Assembly: GCA_025331435.1 (NCBI GenBank)
Contig: JAIWNI010000114.1
Coordinates: forward strand, 24,826 to 88,825
Source: Choanephora cucurbitarum
Lineage: Eukaryota; Mucoromycota; Mucoromycetes; Mucorales; Choanephoraceae
DNA length: 64,000 nucleotides
Direction of reading: 5' to 3'
Shown: one piece after another, positions 11,151 to 23,864 of the stretch
How the letters are laid out: the number at the start of each line of letters is the position of its first letter
Numbering within the stretch: the first letter of the stretch is position 1
Notes under the pieces: model-generated
Databases searched by the model: none
What the model was told of the DNA's origin: nothing
Seen by the model: only the letters and a program-made list of their open reading frames with translations
Translations under genes and position numbers: made by a program

Positions 11151-13508
11151 TTAGCGTTGCTCTTCTCGGAGACGATAAGAGCCATGTGCAAAACTAAGAG
11201 GCACCAGTTTTTCTAGACCTGCTGTGGCCAAAACTTCAAATGTTTGTGCATCAAGTACAAGCAAGAATGAGGTGGCTCTAGCTGAGTCCATCACAATACT
11301 TAGCAACACACCTTCATCTTCTGCAACTCGATCCTGAGGTCCTACTGGAGGTCTTGGGACGAATATAGCTTCACTAGAATAACAGGCATCCTGATGCCAT
11401 GATGCACAGACTTGGTTTGTCTTGACATTCTTAGAAAAAAAAGAGAGAGAGAGTTAATATTGCCCTAAAATAACATTCATCATTTAAACCACTTTACTAT
11501 CTTAACTATGCTGTCCCAAACAGCACCATTCTTCAACGCGTTTTCAGCAGAAAAGCTCAGGCCATACATAAATGAATAGTCTTTCATCTTATAGTTTGGA
11601 TGAATTTGAGGTAGCTCGACTGAAGGTTGTGCACACTTTGTAAATGAAGCGATAGGCATCCATGAATACCATTTGTTTGTGCTATCTTCATTGTTGTATT
11701 CTATGTCGTTGGATGGTACAGAGGCAGATTGTCGCTTTTTGCCCAATATACTAAAGACAGATGAAAGTCGAGTTGACATGTTGTTTTTCGACGGTATGGA
11801 CCTGTTGTTCGCAAGATACTGAATAGACACCTCTTCAATCTTATTTAGCGTGTATCGTCTTAACTCAGAAGCCACCAATCGAGCAGGTTTCATGTCGTTG
11901 GGATGGCGCAGGAATTCAGTTCTCAATTGTCTGGCAATTGTATCATCCGGATAACATATCATATCCAACACAACATTACCATAGTCATCTTCGAACGCAT
12001 TGACGTGGTTGAATATGAAACAAGGATCAGATCGAAATGTAGCAACTACCTGTCCATTTTGACGCGAGATAACATAGATCAACATAGGTTCAGAAGGTTG
12101 AAAGGAGAAAGAATCCATGATGCTCTCATTCCAGTTAAACTTGACTCCACCTGTGTTGGCTAACATGGGATGGATAGCTAACAGAATGTATCGTGGTGTA
12201 ATAGAGAATGTGTTGATAAAAGCCATAGGTGCTGTAATTGAGCCAATAAGCTCGCCCTTAGGATGACGATCACTGATTGAGAAGAAATGATATTGTGCAG
12301 ATTGATAGCCTACTTCCAACGTGAAATTAATGTATTCGCCTGTACGTGCATCAAATTGACCGTTTGGACAGGCACTTGCGCCTTTAAAGGCAGGATTAAT
12401 TTGATTCCATGTCCATAAGCGTGTAGGACTTAGATCAAAAGGATCCAATTCTTGTACCTAAACAGTTTTTTTTTTTTTTTTTTTTTTGGTTTAGTTCTCT
12501 ATGTCTTTCTTATCCATAACAGAATGGTGAGTTACTTGCATGATTGGCAAAATTCTGAGCAAACAATCTTCCTTCGAATCCAGGCAATGAGGCAAGTACA
12601 CGTGCCCCACATGGTTCAGCATCAGGCTTAGTCACTTTGGAAGAGCCTAAAATCTTTGACAACACTGTTTGGTTTGTATCGGACATAAAAAGACCTGCTG
12701 GATGTTGAGGCGCATAACCATGATGTTGTCTGATTTTCTCTACTAGTCTACGGCTGGTGGATCGATTTCGATAGGTAACTGTGTTTCTTTGACCGTTCAA
12801 ATCAAAACGATTGACAAGCGGTAGTCTATTTAAATAGAGAGAGAGACGAATCAACAACAAACAAATCCAAAACAAAATAGATACGTTACGCATCGAACCA
12901 ATGGCCAAATGTATATAGGGCTGTAGCATTCACCAATTCACCTTCTATCTCTGTTTTGCGCAAATACTTTATATCATAGGTAGCTGGGCCTATAGTAAAG
13001 TACTCTGCTATAAGCCATTCAGGTAAATGTCCCAACACTGTTAGGTCATCTATTTGATCGCTATCTTGAAAATTTTGGAAACCCTAAAATGCCATAAAAT
13101 TTAAAAATAAAATAAAACAAACTAATTCATTTGATTTACTTTTGCAGCTGAGGTATCTGCATCAAGTATGACTTCATCTTGTCCAACGTGTTCTGAAGTT
13201 TGTGAATCATGAGTTTCTTCTTGAAGCAAATGGTTGCTTTCAACTGGGGCTGAAGTAGCCCATGGATCGTCCTCTTCATCATCGTCTTCTTCTCTTAGGG
13301 AGGCTGTAGCCAAGGGGTGTTCTTTCCTTGTTTCCTCTTCTTGTTTCCAATCATTGATTTCTGAGGCAAGTTCAGTATGGCTATCACTTTGTTCAGATAT
13401 GACGTGAACATCATTGGAGAGCGATATTTCCTGTAGTTGCTCAATATCCAAAGAGTCCTTGTTATTCTCTGAACTATCTTGTTGAGTCAAAAGTGGTTTG
13501 TCTGTCAT
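11151..13508 (-). CDS. Carotenoid cleavage oxygenase (RPE65/CCD family)
   Basis: Exons on the minus strand: 13508-13140, 13083-12890, 12825-12536, 12450-11498, 11429-11151, giving 694 residues. After an acidic, serine-rich N-terminal extension of about 120 residues comes a carotenoid oxygenase domain. Family features include NATALYTFGHWFDA, the histidines in CFIFNHVNAFED and SFAHGSYRL that would bind the catalytic iron, and EAIFVPRP near the end. Such enzymes split beta-carotene or apocarotenals with O2. In Mucorales members of this family (CarS/TSP3 and AcaA) start the trisporoid sex-pheromone pathway. Which of the several paralogs this is cannot be told by eye, so no symbol is given. One join is less certain: exon 4 may start at 12450 (ACAAG acceptor), which is the choice that keeps the frame into LDPFDL. 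The N-terminal acidic part is probably disordered. Confidence 0.85.
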
Positions 13509-13608
13509 TTAGTGAATAAAGAAAAAGAAGAAAAGAAAGATAGTCCAGAGCAGATAATTGTTCTCTGCAAAATTAAAAAAAAAAAATCGATTTGAAATAC
13601 AGCGTATG

Positions 13609-13621
13609 GGTTCACACTGTA
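13609..13621 (-). repeat. Isolated 13-bp match to the Tc1/mariner terminal repeat
   Basis: GGTTCACACTGTA is identical to the outer 13 bp (with TA) of the left end of the element at 3842, in right-end orientation. No partner end is visible within 1 kb. It lies about 100 bp upstream of the carotenoid oxygenase start codon. Confidence 0.5.
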
Positions 13622-15270
13622 ACACTAGATCGCTGTTCAATACGTCGATAGAGCGTGATTGGCTATTGTTACCCCATACCTAGTTGCGGTTAGAGACAAA
13701 AACGACAATGGAAGCAATTTAATCTCAGTTGAATGTATACCGCTTGATTTTGAAATGCGTTATGGTCAACCTACTTATTCAAATAGTACTAAGTTCATAA
13801 GCTTGAAACAGTTGAACTCTATTCATAACCTTTGTTTATGTATAAGGGGACATATAACTTTGGTAGTTTCATTAGTGCTCCTGAAAATATTAGAAAAAAA
13901 TAACTCTGGAGACTAACGTAGCGATACATTCTATAGCTTAATTGCTTTTAACTGGACGACAAGCTAAAGAAAGAAGCTACGGATATGCTAGTTGTCATAT
14001 AGTGGGGCTAATAACACAGTGTTTAAGAAACCTATTACAAAGATGCTTTTTGCTAACGGGAGGGTGTAGGTCAAGATATATATATATCTTCAAGATTGAT
14101 TGTTGATAGCCTTTCTCTTTCTTTACGCCGCCAAAAAGAAAGTAGAAATAATGTATTCAGACAAACTTCTGCTATCAATAATCATTTCTCTTCCTTGCTT
14201 GTTTAAGACTAACTAAAAGCCCATAAGCTGGCTGTTATTTTTCACAGTTGGTTTCATCCATATGTATACTTTGTCAATGAATCTTTTCTTTCTCACTTTT
14301 GACAGATACTCCTTCTGTTGTACATTGCGCATTTGTCTTTATTCGATAGGTAACTTAAAAGAAACAGATTATATTAACAAGAAATCGAAAGGTGATGCGT
14401 CGATTCTAAAATAGAGTTGGGTTTGTTTATAGCATCAAAATCGTTTTAATTCAAGATTTCCTAAGTGCAGAATGGGGTTCGATCTTCGGATGATTCTATG
14501 CAGCCTAAGGGAAAAGATCGTAATTCTTTATCAGTAGTAGGTACTGGTGAAGAAATAACAAGCTGAAAGCCGTAAAGGATAGTGAGAAGGCTAGTAAAAA
14601 TAGTTCTTGAATTCATTGGATTAATTGGGAGAAATATGGAAAATTAAAGAGAGAGAGAGAGAAAAGATACAGAAAAGAATGATGGTCGAAGTCTACTTTT
14701 TTATATCTTTAAAAAGGAGAATAGACTCTTTGTTTCTGTTATGTGTCTGCCTAAAAAGGAGAAAAAGAGAAAGAGAGGGAAAATTAGAGTAAGAGAGACA
14801 ATTGAATGATTAAATCACAATGAAGACAGTTGTCAAATTTGACAATGGCGTTTTAGTCTCGAGTCAACACAGGACTGCTTAAATATGCTGATAGGCAATC
14901 TAATTTTAAACAAAGAGAGAAAGTACCGAAAACAAAACAAAAACAAAAAACAAAGGATAATGCGTAATTCTTTATTGAACAATAGAATTGAAATGTTGCT
15001 AGTGGGTTAATTGCAAATGAGATTTCGCCCTGTGTCTTTTTTTTATTGTATAGATGGCATATAGACTGCTTGTACCAATTGAGTGTCCTATTTCAGTTCA
15101 AAATCCTGGATCTCACAATGATACGATAGTCAGTTCAATATATCTTGAGACAGGCAATGCTATCACCCTACAAGCTCAAATGAAGCATTGATATTTCAAG
15201 CACCGGCTTCTTTCTCGGTTAAAATTTACTTTTTTTTACTTTCTATTTTTCTTCTATACTTTAATTTGAC
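13622..15270. other. Long intergenic region between divergent carotenoid oxygenase and RRN6-like genes
   Basis: About 1.65 kb that must hold both promoters. It contains GA-repeat stretches (14647-14665 and 14757-14795) and a TATATATATA run at 14079-14088. A frame at 13659-13916 lacks family resemblance and is not called. No tRNA is seen: the GGGGTTCGATC at about 14473 lacks the matching stems. Confidence 0.4.
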
Positions 15271-18037
15271 ATGGACGATCTTGTCGAAAGATCAGAGTTC
15301 CCGTTGCTTTCTGCAGATCCGCACAAAATAGTGGTTGATGCGGGATTTCCTCTTCACAAGTTCCATGAAAACCAGCCGAGTAAGTTGTCGAGATTCAACA
15401 AGATCAAACTGACTGACGCAGTTAGAAGCCATTCAACATGTCGAAGAACATGAGATCCTGCCACGAACAAACGACTTCAGACCTACACCTTTAACTAGAA
15501 AAGCAGATCTAAAGCATTATGTAGAGAAGTGCGATGAAAGACCTTGATGGCTAGAGTTCTCATTTTGGCTTTCTTTTTCAAACATAGGTATCTCGTATCT
15601 TTCAAGACGTGCCAGAATTAAGCATGGCACAACTACCACGATCTGAAGTGTTGAATCTTTTGTCAGACGATATACATATTCGACGTAGTCATGAAGCCAT
15701 GGATCCACTGATAGGCAACAGTTTAGCTCATTTTGCATACGATGGATTGGAATATTATTTGTTGTGTGCTGGTCCTTCCTTGTCTAACTTAGGTATAAAA
15801 GAAAAACAATCAAAGATACACTAGAGGATTATTTTTCAACTAAAGACAAAAGTGATCTCTTAGTGCTTTTATCCACGCAGCTCAAGCCATTTGAATATAG
15901 AGATCATCAAACTACAGTGAACTTACCTTTCGATGCTATATCAATTCATGATACTGTTGACCTTCAGTATCCTATACGACAGATTACTACACAGCTCAGT
16001 AGCAACAACAAGCAAGTGGTGCTCATCAGAACAACATCTACCATTCATTTGTTTGTGTTTCAGCCAAATCAGACATTGGATCAAATCCATACTGTTCATG
16101 TACCACAACTAACAGCGACAAGACCGACTGTTGATTATTCTATGCCAATTCATGCAACCCTTAGTCCGTTTGATATGTATCATTATGCGTTCATTACCAA
16201 CAATGGATATATGGCTATTGTAGATGGGCTTAAAGGGAAATGGATTTGTGAAGAAGAAGGCGAAACTATACCAGATGAAGTAACCTATTGCTCTCGTTGG
16301 AGATCATGTGCATTTGGAAAATCGCCTTTTACACTCCTGGTGGCTTCTCCCGAATGCATTCAAGAGAAAGAGTTTACAGTAAAGTATTTGTGTTGATTCT
16401 TGTGTATTTCCCAGCTAACGCATGTCAATGATATGATAGGCAGATCAAGTCAAGACTACCTTATTGGCTAAGCCCAATGAGCGTATTATTGCATTTCATG
16501 CGATGAACAGGCATGTCTATTGTTTCTCTACATTAGAGTCTGTAGTCATTATGGATCAATTGGTGCCTCAGAGACCTGTGATGACATGGCAACATCAGCT
16601 TCGAGGTTTACCCTTTCATTTCTTGGTCAATCAAATAGAAGAAAATCAATGTAAGCGAATGCTTCAGCAAAGACATAACTGTTTATTTACTGAACCAATC
16701 TAAAAAAAAAATAGGGAGCATTATGGTGTTTACAAGAGATGCTCATTATACAAGCATGATGACATTTTCTTATGATAGAACAGGGTAAAGTATTTACACA
16801 AGTGTCTATTTATAAGAATACGACCGTCTAATTTTACCTTAGCTTGTTGCCTAAACCTCAAGTGCTTGAAACACACAATATGGAACTCTCTGTCCATACA
16901 TTTGAAGAATTCTATGAATTCAACAATAGAATCAAACCTGTAGGTATCTTATGCAAATCATTTGAGCAGCCTTCTACTCTTTTTGGACTCTATCGAATTT
17001 TTGAAGATGGATCTATGCGTGTACATTATATCGCCAGAGACAAAAAAAAGGGTGGGACATTTATCAGTCGACCAGCCTATCGTATTGATCAAAGTCATAC
17101 TCGGTTTGAAGCGTTGCTGAATGAAGTCAAGCTAGCTATATTGCCTGAACGCATGTATACTGCTGAAAGGGAAAGAGAAGTCGTTCGCCTAGACACGACG
17201 CAATATCAAGACTATCTGCAAGAAGAAGTCCATCAAGATGAGAAGAGACTGAATGACAAGATCAAACCTAAAATAGCGTCTGGTGCACGACAAATAGCTT
17301 GTCCTATGTCGTACAAAAATCTATTGGAAGATCATTCGGATCATCATACCCAAGAGGAACTTTTTTCATTCTTAACAGAGATGCAACAATACGAGCCTAT
17401 TGAGCTTATAGAGAATTCAATCAAGATACCCAGCGTGCTCAAAGACACATCCTCCACTAATCCAGTATTGCATCAAAAGCTTCTACAGGCACACGCAAAG
17501 GAGATCAAGTTGGCCAGTACTATCCTTCGTCCGCTTAAACAACAAGACAACAAAATGGAATACTTGCCTCATGTATCATTTGAATCCACAACTACTACTA
17601 AAGTAATGGCCTCATGTTGGACTTTAGATAACCGACCTTACTCAGAACTTGTGTTCCCTGAGTACGATACCGAGACTGTACCTGTGCCTGAGACATTCCC
17701 CTCTGTTCAAACAACCAGTTCATCCTTGACTGCTTCTGTTCCCACTATTGTGCTGGAAGACGTGGATGATGAGCTGCCTGATATTCCTACAGTAGCCTCA
17801 GTCAAGATAAAGACATCAAGCCAAAAGAAAGAGGAGCCTGAAGAAGAAGAAGAGGAGCCACTGTTTATGTCTTCTCAAAACGCCTCACGTCCTACTCTCT
17901 CTTCTCTAGCTGGCCTTACTAGTCCTGCGCGTTCATTTGCCAATGTATCTACACAACCTTTGGCTGGTGCTTTCGGGTCTCGACAGAAGTCTGTTGCCAA
18001 AAAGAAGAAGAAGCCAAAGACATCAGGTTTCAAGTAA
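15271..18037 (+). CDS. RNA polymerase I core-factor subunit-like protein (RRN6/TAF1C family)
   Basis: Exons: 15271-15379, 15426-15520, 15588-15792, 15846-16378, 16440-16650, 16715-16784, 16843-18037, giving 805 residues. All joins keep phase. The N-terminal half looks like a beta-propeller (repeated short strands such as HLFVFQP, YHYAFITNNGYMAIVDG and SIMVFTRDAHYTSMMTF). A helical middle follows, then an acidic and serine-rich linker. The C-terminus is lysine-rich and reads QPLAGAFGSRQKSVAKKKKK and then TSGFK. This propeller, helical and K-rich tail layout with a final Gly-Phe is what I know for Rrn6/TAF1C, the factor that recruits RNA polymerase I to rDNA promoters. Length also fits (yeast Rrn6 894, human TAF1C 869). 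Sequence conservation in this family is weak, so the call is moderate. The fourth exon could start at 15816, but that would need a 23-nt intron, so 15846 is preferred. DHTKD1 follows in the same direction after 156 bp. Confidence 0.6.
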
Positions 18038-18193
18038 GAGATACTTTGCCCCTATTTTTTTCTTGGTGATCATTACTTTTATCAGGTGACCGTGAGCCTT
18101 TCAATGAATCGTGGTAAAAATTGTAAATAAATAAATAGATAGATAGATACGCTTAAGATAGCCCTTTCTCTTTTTCTCTTTATTTTATTTATT

Positions 18194-21100
18194 ATGTTTC
18201 GACAGACCACAAGGAATCGATTGACTCAATATACAAATACTCGATTCAGTCTGAGAAAAAGAAGTTATCACGATGATGGTGTCTACGGATATCGCGTACC
18301 TAAGGAATTTAAGATGCCTGATTATACCTCAGAAGAACTATCCAATCGTATGAAATATGGTAGTCTGCTGAGAATGATACAAGCCTATCGTACGCATGGT
18401 CATGAAGGTGCTCATTTAGATCCATTGAATATCATGAAGAGAAAGTAAAGTTAGATATAAATCAAAAGAAGAAGAGGGACTGACATGTAAATTTCATTAG
18501 GGAAGTGCTTGCCTTAAAGCCTGAACGTTATGGACTTGACAAGAGCCAAAGTGATCTCTACAATTTAGCAGGTAAGAATTCAGATAGAAGCCATGAACAG
18601 CAATAGGCTGACCAGAATGATCCAGGTATACTTCACGTCAATGATGCTGTACAGGAACAAAGTGTTACTAGCAAAAACGAAGCGGACTTTGAAACTATCC
18701 TAAATCACCTTCAAGCTGTCTACTGTGGGAAAATTGCCTATGAATTTATGCATTTACCTGTAAATCTGAATTAGTACACTCTAGTTATTTTCTCACGCTG
18801 ACATGTCAATTGCTTTCTTTCTAAATGTAGTCTGCTAGTGAAAGAAGATGGTGGTATCATGCTGTTGAGAGCTGGGATAAGCCACAAATGACAAATGAAC
18901 AAAAGAAGCGTATCCATCATTTACTCTCCAAATCTGAAGTGTTTGACCACTTCTTGGCCAAAAAGTTCCCTAATGTAAAACGTTATGGTTTAGAAGGAGC
19001 CGAAAGCATGATGGTAGCCTTGGATCGTCTGTTTGAACTGTCTGCTCAACAGGGCATTCAGGACGTTGTGATTGGTATGCCTCATCGTGGTCGATTGAAC
19101 TTGTTGTGTGATTTGCTTGAGTATCCTCATGCAGCTCTATTCCACAAGATGAAGGGACACCCTGAAGTGCCTGCAGATACCTTTGCTTCAGGCGATGTCA
19201 TTTCCCACTTGACCAACAATCCCACTCTAGACTACAATGGAAAGCCTGTGCATGTCTCACTATTGCCTAATCCTTCTCATCTTGAGGCTATCAATCCTGT
19301 AGCCATGGGCAAGGCTAGAGCAAAACAAACAGGTCTCTTGAGCAGTCAATCTGACACTGATTGTAACTTGGGTGATCGGGTCATGTGTGTTCAAATTCAT
19401 GGTGATGCTGTAAGTGTCGTGTGCTATAAAGATCCTAATGAGAGCTTGATATTGATTTTGTTATGTTTCACATTGTAGGCCTTTTCTAGTCAAGGTATCG
19501 TGATGGAGTCCTTGGCCATGTCTAATCTACCTCACTACTCATCTGGTGGTTCAGTTCATATTGTTGTCAACAACCAACTGGGCTATACTACACCCGCTCA
19601 AAACGCGCGTTCTTCTGCTTACTGTTCTGACATTGGCAAGATGATCAATGCGCCTGTAGTCCATGTCAACGGTGACTTCCCTGAGGATGTAGCCCGTGCC
19701 TTGGATGTTGTCTTTGAATACCGCAACAAGTTCAGAAAGGATATCATTCTTGACTTAATGTGTTACCGTCGATGGGGTCATAACGAACTGGATGAACCTG
19801 CCTTCACTCAACCCTTGATGTACAACAACATTCGTCATCGTACCTCTGTACCCAAGCTATATGAAAAGAAACTTTTGGAGGAAAAGGTATTGGCTTCAGA
19901 CCAGGAAGCTACAAGCATCCGAGAACGTCATGTTGAAGCTCTGGAGAGTCAGTTGGCTAAGGCGGAAGGATACGTTCCTGATGCAAATCAATTCCACCTA
20001 GACAAGAACTGGAAGGGAATGCAACATATCAAGACAGGCAAAGAGCAACAACGACCTGACACAGGCGTTGACTCACACACCTTGGTGGAAATTGGTCAAC
20101 TCTCAGTAACACCACCTGAAGGCATTCAAGTCCACCCTCGATTGCAAAAGTATCACATTGATCAACGTATTAAGAAGCTCAAGGCTGGCCAAGCGATCGA
20201 TTGGGCCACAGCTGAAGCATTGGCCTTTGGTTCATTGATTCAAGAAGGTTATGATGTGCGTATCTCTGGTCAAGATGTCGGTCGAGGTACTTTCTCTCAA
20301 CGCCATGCTATGTTTGTCTGCCAACAAACAGAACGTGCTTTTGTTCCCTTGAACCATATGAAGAAGGATCAAAAGAACTTCTTGGAGGTTGCCAACAGTC
20401 CACTTTCCGAGTATGGTGTGCTTGGTTTTGAGTATGGTATGTCCATGGAATCACCTCGCCGCTTAGTACTCTGGGAAGCTCAATTTGGTGATTTCTTTAA
20501 CGGTGCTCAAATTACGATTGATACATTCTTAGCCAGTGGTGAAGAGAAATGGTTGAAGCAAAGTGGGCTAGTCATGCTCTTGCCTCATGGTCAAGATGGT
20601 GCTGGACCTGAACATTCTTCTAGCCGAGTTGAACGGTTTTTGCAGGTAAAACAGAAAGAGGGTGATGAAACTCATGTAGCATACTCATGGATTCTTAGAT
20701 GAGCAATGATCCATTTGATATTGAAAAGGCCGATAATGTTCCACCAAATTGGCATATTGTCAACTGTACTACACCTGCTCAATACTTCCACGTGTTGCGT
20801 AGACAGGTAAGCAGACGGGATTCTTTCTGTCAACATGTAAAACTAAGCTTATGAAATAACATAGATGTTACGGGATTACCGCAAGCCTCTCATTGTTGTC
20901 TCTCCCAAGAGTTTATTAAAGTCACCTGTAAGCATGATTGATTCTTTTTTTTTTTCATTTCACTCTAATGCAATCTTTAGGTGGCTGTTAGCCGTTTAGA
21001 CGATATGGCACCTGGTACTTCCTTCCAACCTGTCTTGACTGATTCTTCTATTCAAAACCCCTCCAAGGTAGAAAGAGTTGTGTTTGTGTCTGGCAAGTTT

Positions 21101-21424
21101 TACTATGACCTTGTCAAGGAAAGAGATCAACGCCAGTTGAATGACAAGATGGCTTTGATCCGAGTAGAGGAAATGAGCCCATTCCCAAAGAAGGAATTAG
21201 AGCAGGAAATCAGCCAATTCTCTGGTGCTCAACAGTTCATCTGGTGCCAAGAAGAACATCAAAATGCAGGTGCCTATGCTTTTATGGCACCTCGCTTGGC
21301 TCAACTGTTACCCAGTCCCTTAAAGTACGTAGGCAGAGAGCCTCTTTCTTCACCTGCTGTCGGTATTTCTTCTCTCTTTAAGAAACAATCAAGTCATTTA
21401 TTAGAACAATTGATGAAACATTAA
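18194..21424 (+). CDS. DHTKD1: 2-oxoadipate dehydrogenase E1 component, DHTKD1 type (mitochondrial)
   Basis: Exons: 18194-18444, 18501-18571, 18626-18759, 18831-19409, 19479-20645, 20699-20806, 20865-20927, 20981-21424, giving 938 residues (human DHTKD1 is 919). The first 20 or so residues are rich in Arg, Thr and Asn without acids, as in a mitochondrial presequence. Thiamine-diphosphate enzyme motifs include GMPHRGRLNLL, HGDA joined to AFSSQGIVMES across an intron, and NNQLGYTTP. The block VYGYRVPKEF at the N-terminus and the overall match favour DHTKD1 over the paralog OGDH. The enzyme decarboxylates 2-oxoadipate in lysine and tryptophan breakdown and feeds glutaryl-CoA through the shared E2/E3. 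It is convergent with the DnaJ gene, stop codons 54 bp apart. Confidence 0.92.
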
Positions 21425-21477
21425 TGATAATAATAATAGTATAAGGGGAGAAAATAATAATAAGATATACGTTGTTT

Positions 21478-22708
21478 TTATGCTCTGATTTGTAAATCCA
21501 TCACCGACTTATCGGCTTCTGTATGCTTGTAGATATAGCCTACCCACTTTAAGGCAATAGCTCGCTTTGTGCGAACCTTGGCATCCACATCCTTGTCCTG
21601 AAGCACCTTATCACACACTTGACGCAAAGTGGCTTCTACTTCAAATTTAGATGTCTGCCAGAGTGCCTTGTATGTCTTTGTGGTCACTTCTTCTTCTAAT
21701 TTCATTTTGTCTTCATTGTCCATGTCTCCCTTCTCTTCTGCCTTTGAGATCATTTCAGCTGCTTGTTGTACGTCCATAGCCACTCTCACTGTATTCCAGA
21801 GTTCTTTGACGATATGCTTCTTTTGTTTGAATCCGACAAAAATACTTGGCATTCCACCACCCTTCATACCCAAATAATGCTTGGCCTTGAGTGAATAAAC
21901 ACCACCAATAGAGTGAAGTAATTCGATACCATAGCTTTCATTCTTGAGTTTCTCGGCTTCCTTCTTGATGACTTCTTGAAAGTCATTGATAGCCTGTTGA
22001 TCGCCGGAGGATTCAGCAAACATGGCAAGTTTCATCTTTAGGTTCTCTGCTAATTTGTCTACACGTTCCTGTTGCTGCTTTTGCATCTTCTCCATCTGTT
22101 CTTTGTTCATGCTCTTCTTGTCTGAGGAAGCATCGTCTTGTTCTTTCTTTTCTAATTCCTCTTGTTGGGCATCACTGAACATTTCGCCTACAGCCAAGTC
22201 ACCAATGATACTTCTAAAGGCATCACCACCAAACATTTGTTGGAAGTATTCCCGAGGATCGGCAAATCCACCCTCCGGAGCGAGTTCTTTGTCTTTACCA
22301 TACTTGTTGTAAGCTGCACGCAATTGAGGGTCTGATAACACTTGGTAGGCTTCCGAGATTTCTTTGAACTTGATGACGGTATGTAAGCATATACAGCATT
22401 ACAATTTTTTTTCTTTTATATCCTACCTTTTCTTCAGCATCTGCTTCTTTGTTTTTATCAGGGTGATAAACCTATTGGATATAGATGAGCTCTATTGTCT
22501 CAAGTAAAGAAAAAAAAGAGTTATTTACCATAGCAAGCTTTCTAGAAAACAGATTACATCAGTATTGAGATAATCATCAAACAAAATCTTTTTTTTTTCT
22601 ATACCTATAAGCCTTTTTAATCTGGATTGGCTGTGCATCCACGGAGACACCCAGAAGGTCATAGTAGGAAGTGTCTATGGGATTTTCGTCTGTGCCGAAC
22701 TTAGACAT
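21478..22708 (-). CDS. DnaJ-family co-chaperone with X-domain (CAJ1/DJP1 type)
   Basis: Exons on the minus strand: 22708-22605, 22541-22529, 22471-22427, 22368-21478, giving 350 residues. The J domain is at residues 10-75 with YYDLLGVSVDA, the catalytic HPD in VYHPDKNKEA and FKEISEAYQVLSD. After a short acidic, glutamine-rich coiled coil comes the DnaJ-X domain (FGGDAFRSIIGDLAVGEMF, then IGGVYSLKAKHYLG) seen in yeast Caj1 and Djp1. It should stimulate Hsp70 ATPase. Djp1 acts in peroxisomal and mitochondrial protein import, but a specific role here is inference. There is no zinc-finger or G/F domain and no membrane segment. Exon 2 is only 13 nt, encoding the end of R and then K-L-A-M in helix II just before HPD. 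Confidence 0.85.
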
Positions 22709-23019
22709 GGTTATTTATGGAAATGATATAAACAATGAGAAAAAGAAAAGAAAAGAAGAAAAAAAAATCGAAAATGATCAAAACAAAAAAAATCAGAGAG
22801 GAAAGTTATTGTGCCCTTTTCTGAATTTTCATTGGAAAAAAACGTGGGTTCTTCAAACACCGACGTACATTTAAGTCCCAGCATCAATAAGCTTATTTCA
22901 AGAGATCGGAGAGTGAATAAGATGATAAGCCAATAGAATGATGTTTATTTTTGACATACACTGCCAGTGCGTTGCCATCAATGACTTTTCGTCACATGGC
23001 AATAACAGAGTCCCTTCTT

Positions 23020-23613
23020 TTAGATATCATCCAATGAAGCATTGAATTCATCCAACTGAGCTTGAAGTTCAGCAATCTTTTGCTTAAGTTCTTCATTCTT
23101 CTTTTCTTGGTCACTGTAGAGTGATTCTAATTGTTGTACTTTACGCTCAAAATGTTCTGCCTTGACATCAGCCTCTCTGAAACTAATCACTACAAGGTAA
23201 GTAATCGACCAGAAATACTCCATAGATAATCCTTACTTTTTTGTAGTTTCTCTAATTGTCTTTTCAGAAGTTTCTAATTCTTGTTCTAACAAGGTGATCT
23301 TTCTTTGAGCAGCATCGTTTTCCTTTTTTAAATCATCTTCATCCTCTTCCAGTGCTTTGAGTTGTTTGATCTTTTCATTGGCCAATTCCAAATCCTCTTC
23401 CAAATGTTTGTTTTGGTTTGTCAAGGAGATGATTTCGTGCTCTTGTTTCATCTGCACTTGTTCCAATTCTTTATATTTTTGTTCGAATGCATCGGCTCTG
23501 GCATTGGCTGCATCAGCCTCAGCACGAATACTAGCAATTTTCTAATCTGACGCGTCAATCTAGCTTCTATTTCAATGTTCTCAGTGCTATTTTACCTCAC
23601 GAAACTTTTCCAT
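23020..23613 (-). CDS. Tropomyosin
   Basis: Exons on the minus strand: 23613-23596 (18 nt), 23541-23237, 23182-23020, giving 161 residues, the same length as fission yeast Cdc8. The start MEKFREKIASIRAE fits the conserved tropomyosin N-terminus (MDKxREK in yeasts). The whole protein is a heptad-repeat coiled coil without proline. The C-terminal third contains DVKAEHFERKVQQLE, a hallmark of fungal tropomyosins. The third exon start was chosen because it yields RETTKNFREADVK, which aligns in length with Cdc8. Tropomyosin coats formin-made actin cables and is needed for polarised growth and cytokinesis. Fimbrin, an actin bundler that competes with tropomyosin, lies 29 kb away. Divergent to the next gene (353 bp apart). 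Confidence 0.92.
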
Positions 23614-23864
23614 GGTGTAAGATATAGAAAGAAAGAAAAAAAAATGGAAAAAATAAGAAACAGCGCTTTTAAGTTATTTTACACAGGTGGATTTTTCTTT
23701 TTTAGAAATTTCCAATTGGCGCCTTCTTAAACAGTCCATACTTCTTTCTAAGGCTTAAAACAATAGAAAGAAAGAGAGAAAAAAAGAGACAGAGAAAAGA
23801 TCATATGTAGACATAGTCTAAAGAGACAGAGAAAGAGAGTGAAAAAAAAAGGAACTATGACTCA

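Noticed and set aside
13659..13916. 85-codon open frame on the plus strand upstream of the RRN6-like gene
   Set aside because: No promoter, no splice partner, no family resemblance. It is consistent with chance in AT-rich DNA.
14470..14505. tRNA-like GGGGTTCGATC
   Set aside because: The T-arm stem does not pair and no D-arm or acceptor stem is found nearby.
15793..15815. 23-nt intron in the RRN6-like gene
   Set aside because: Too short for splicing. The acceptor at 15845 gives a normal 53-nt intron in the same phase.
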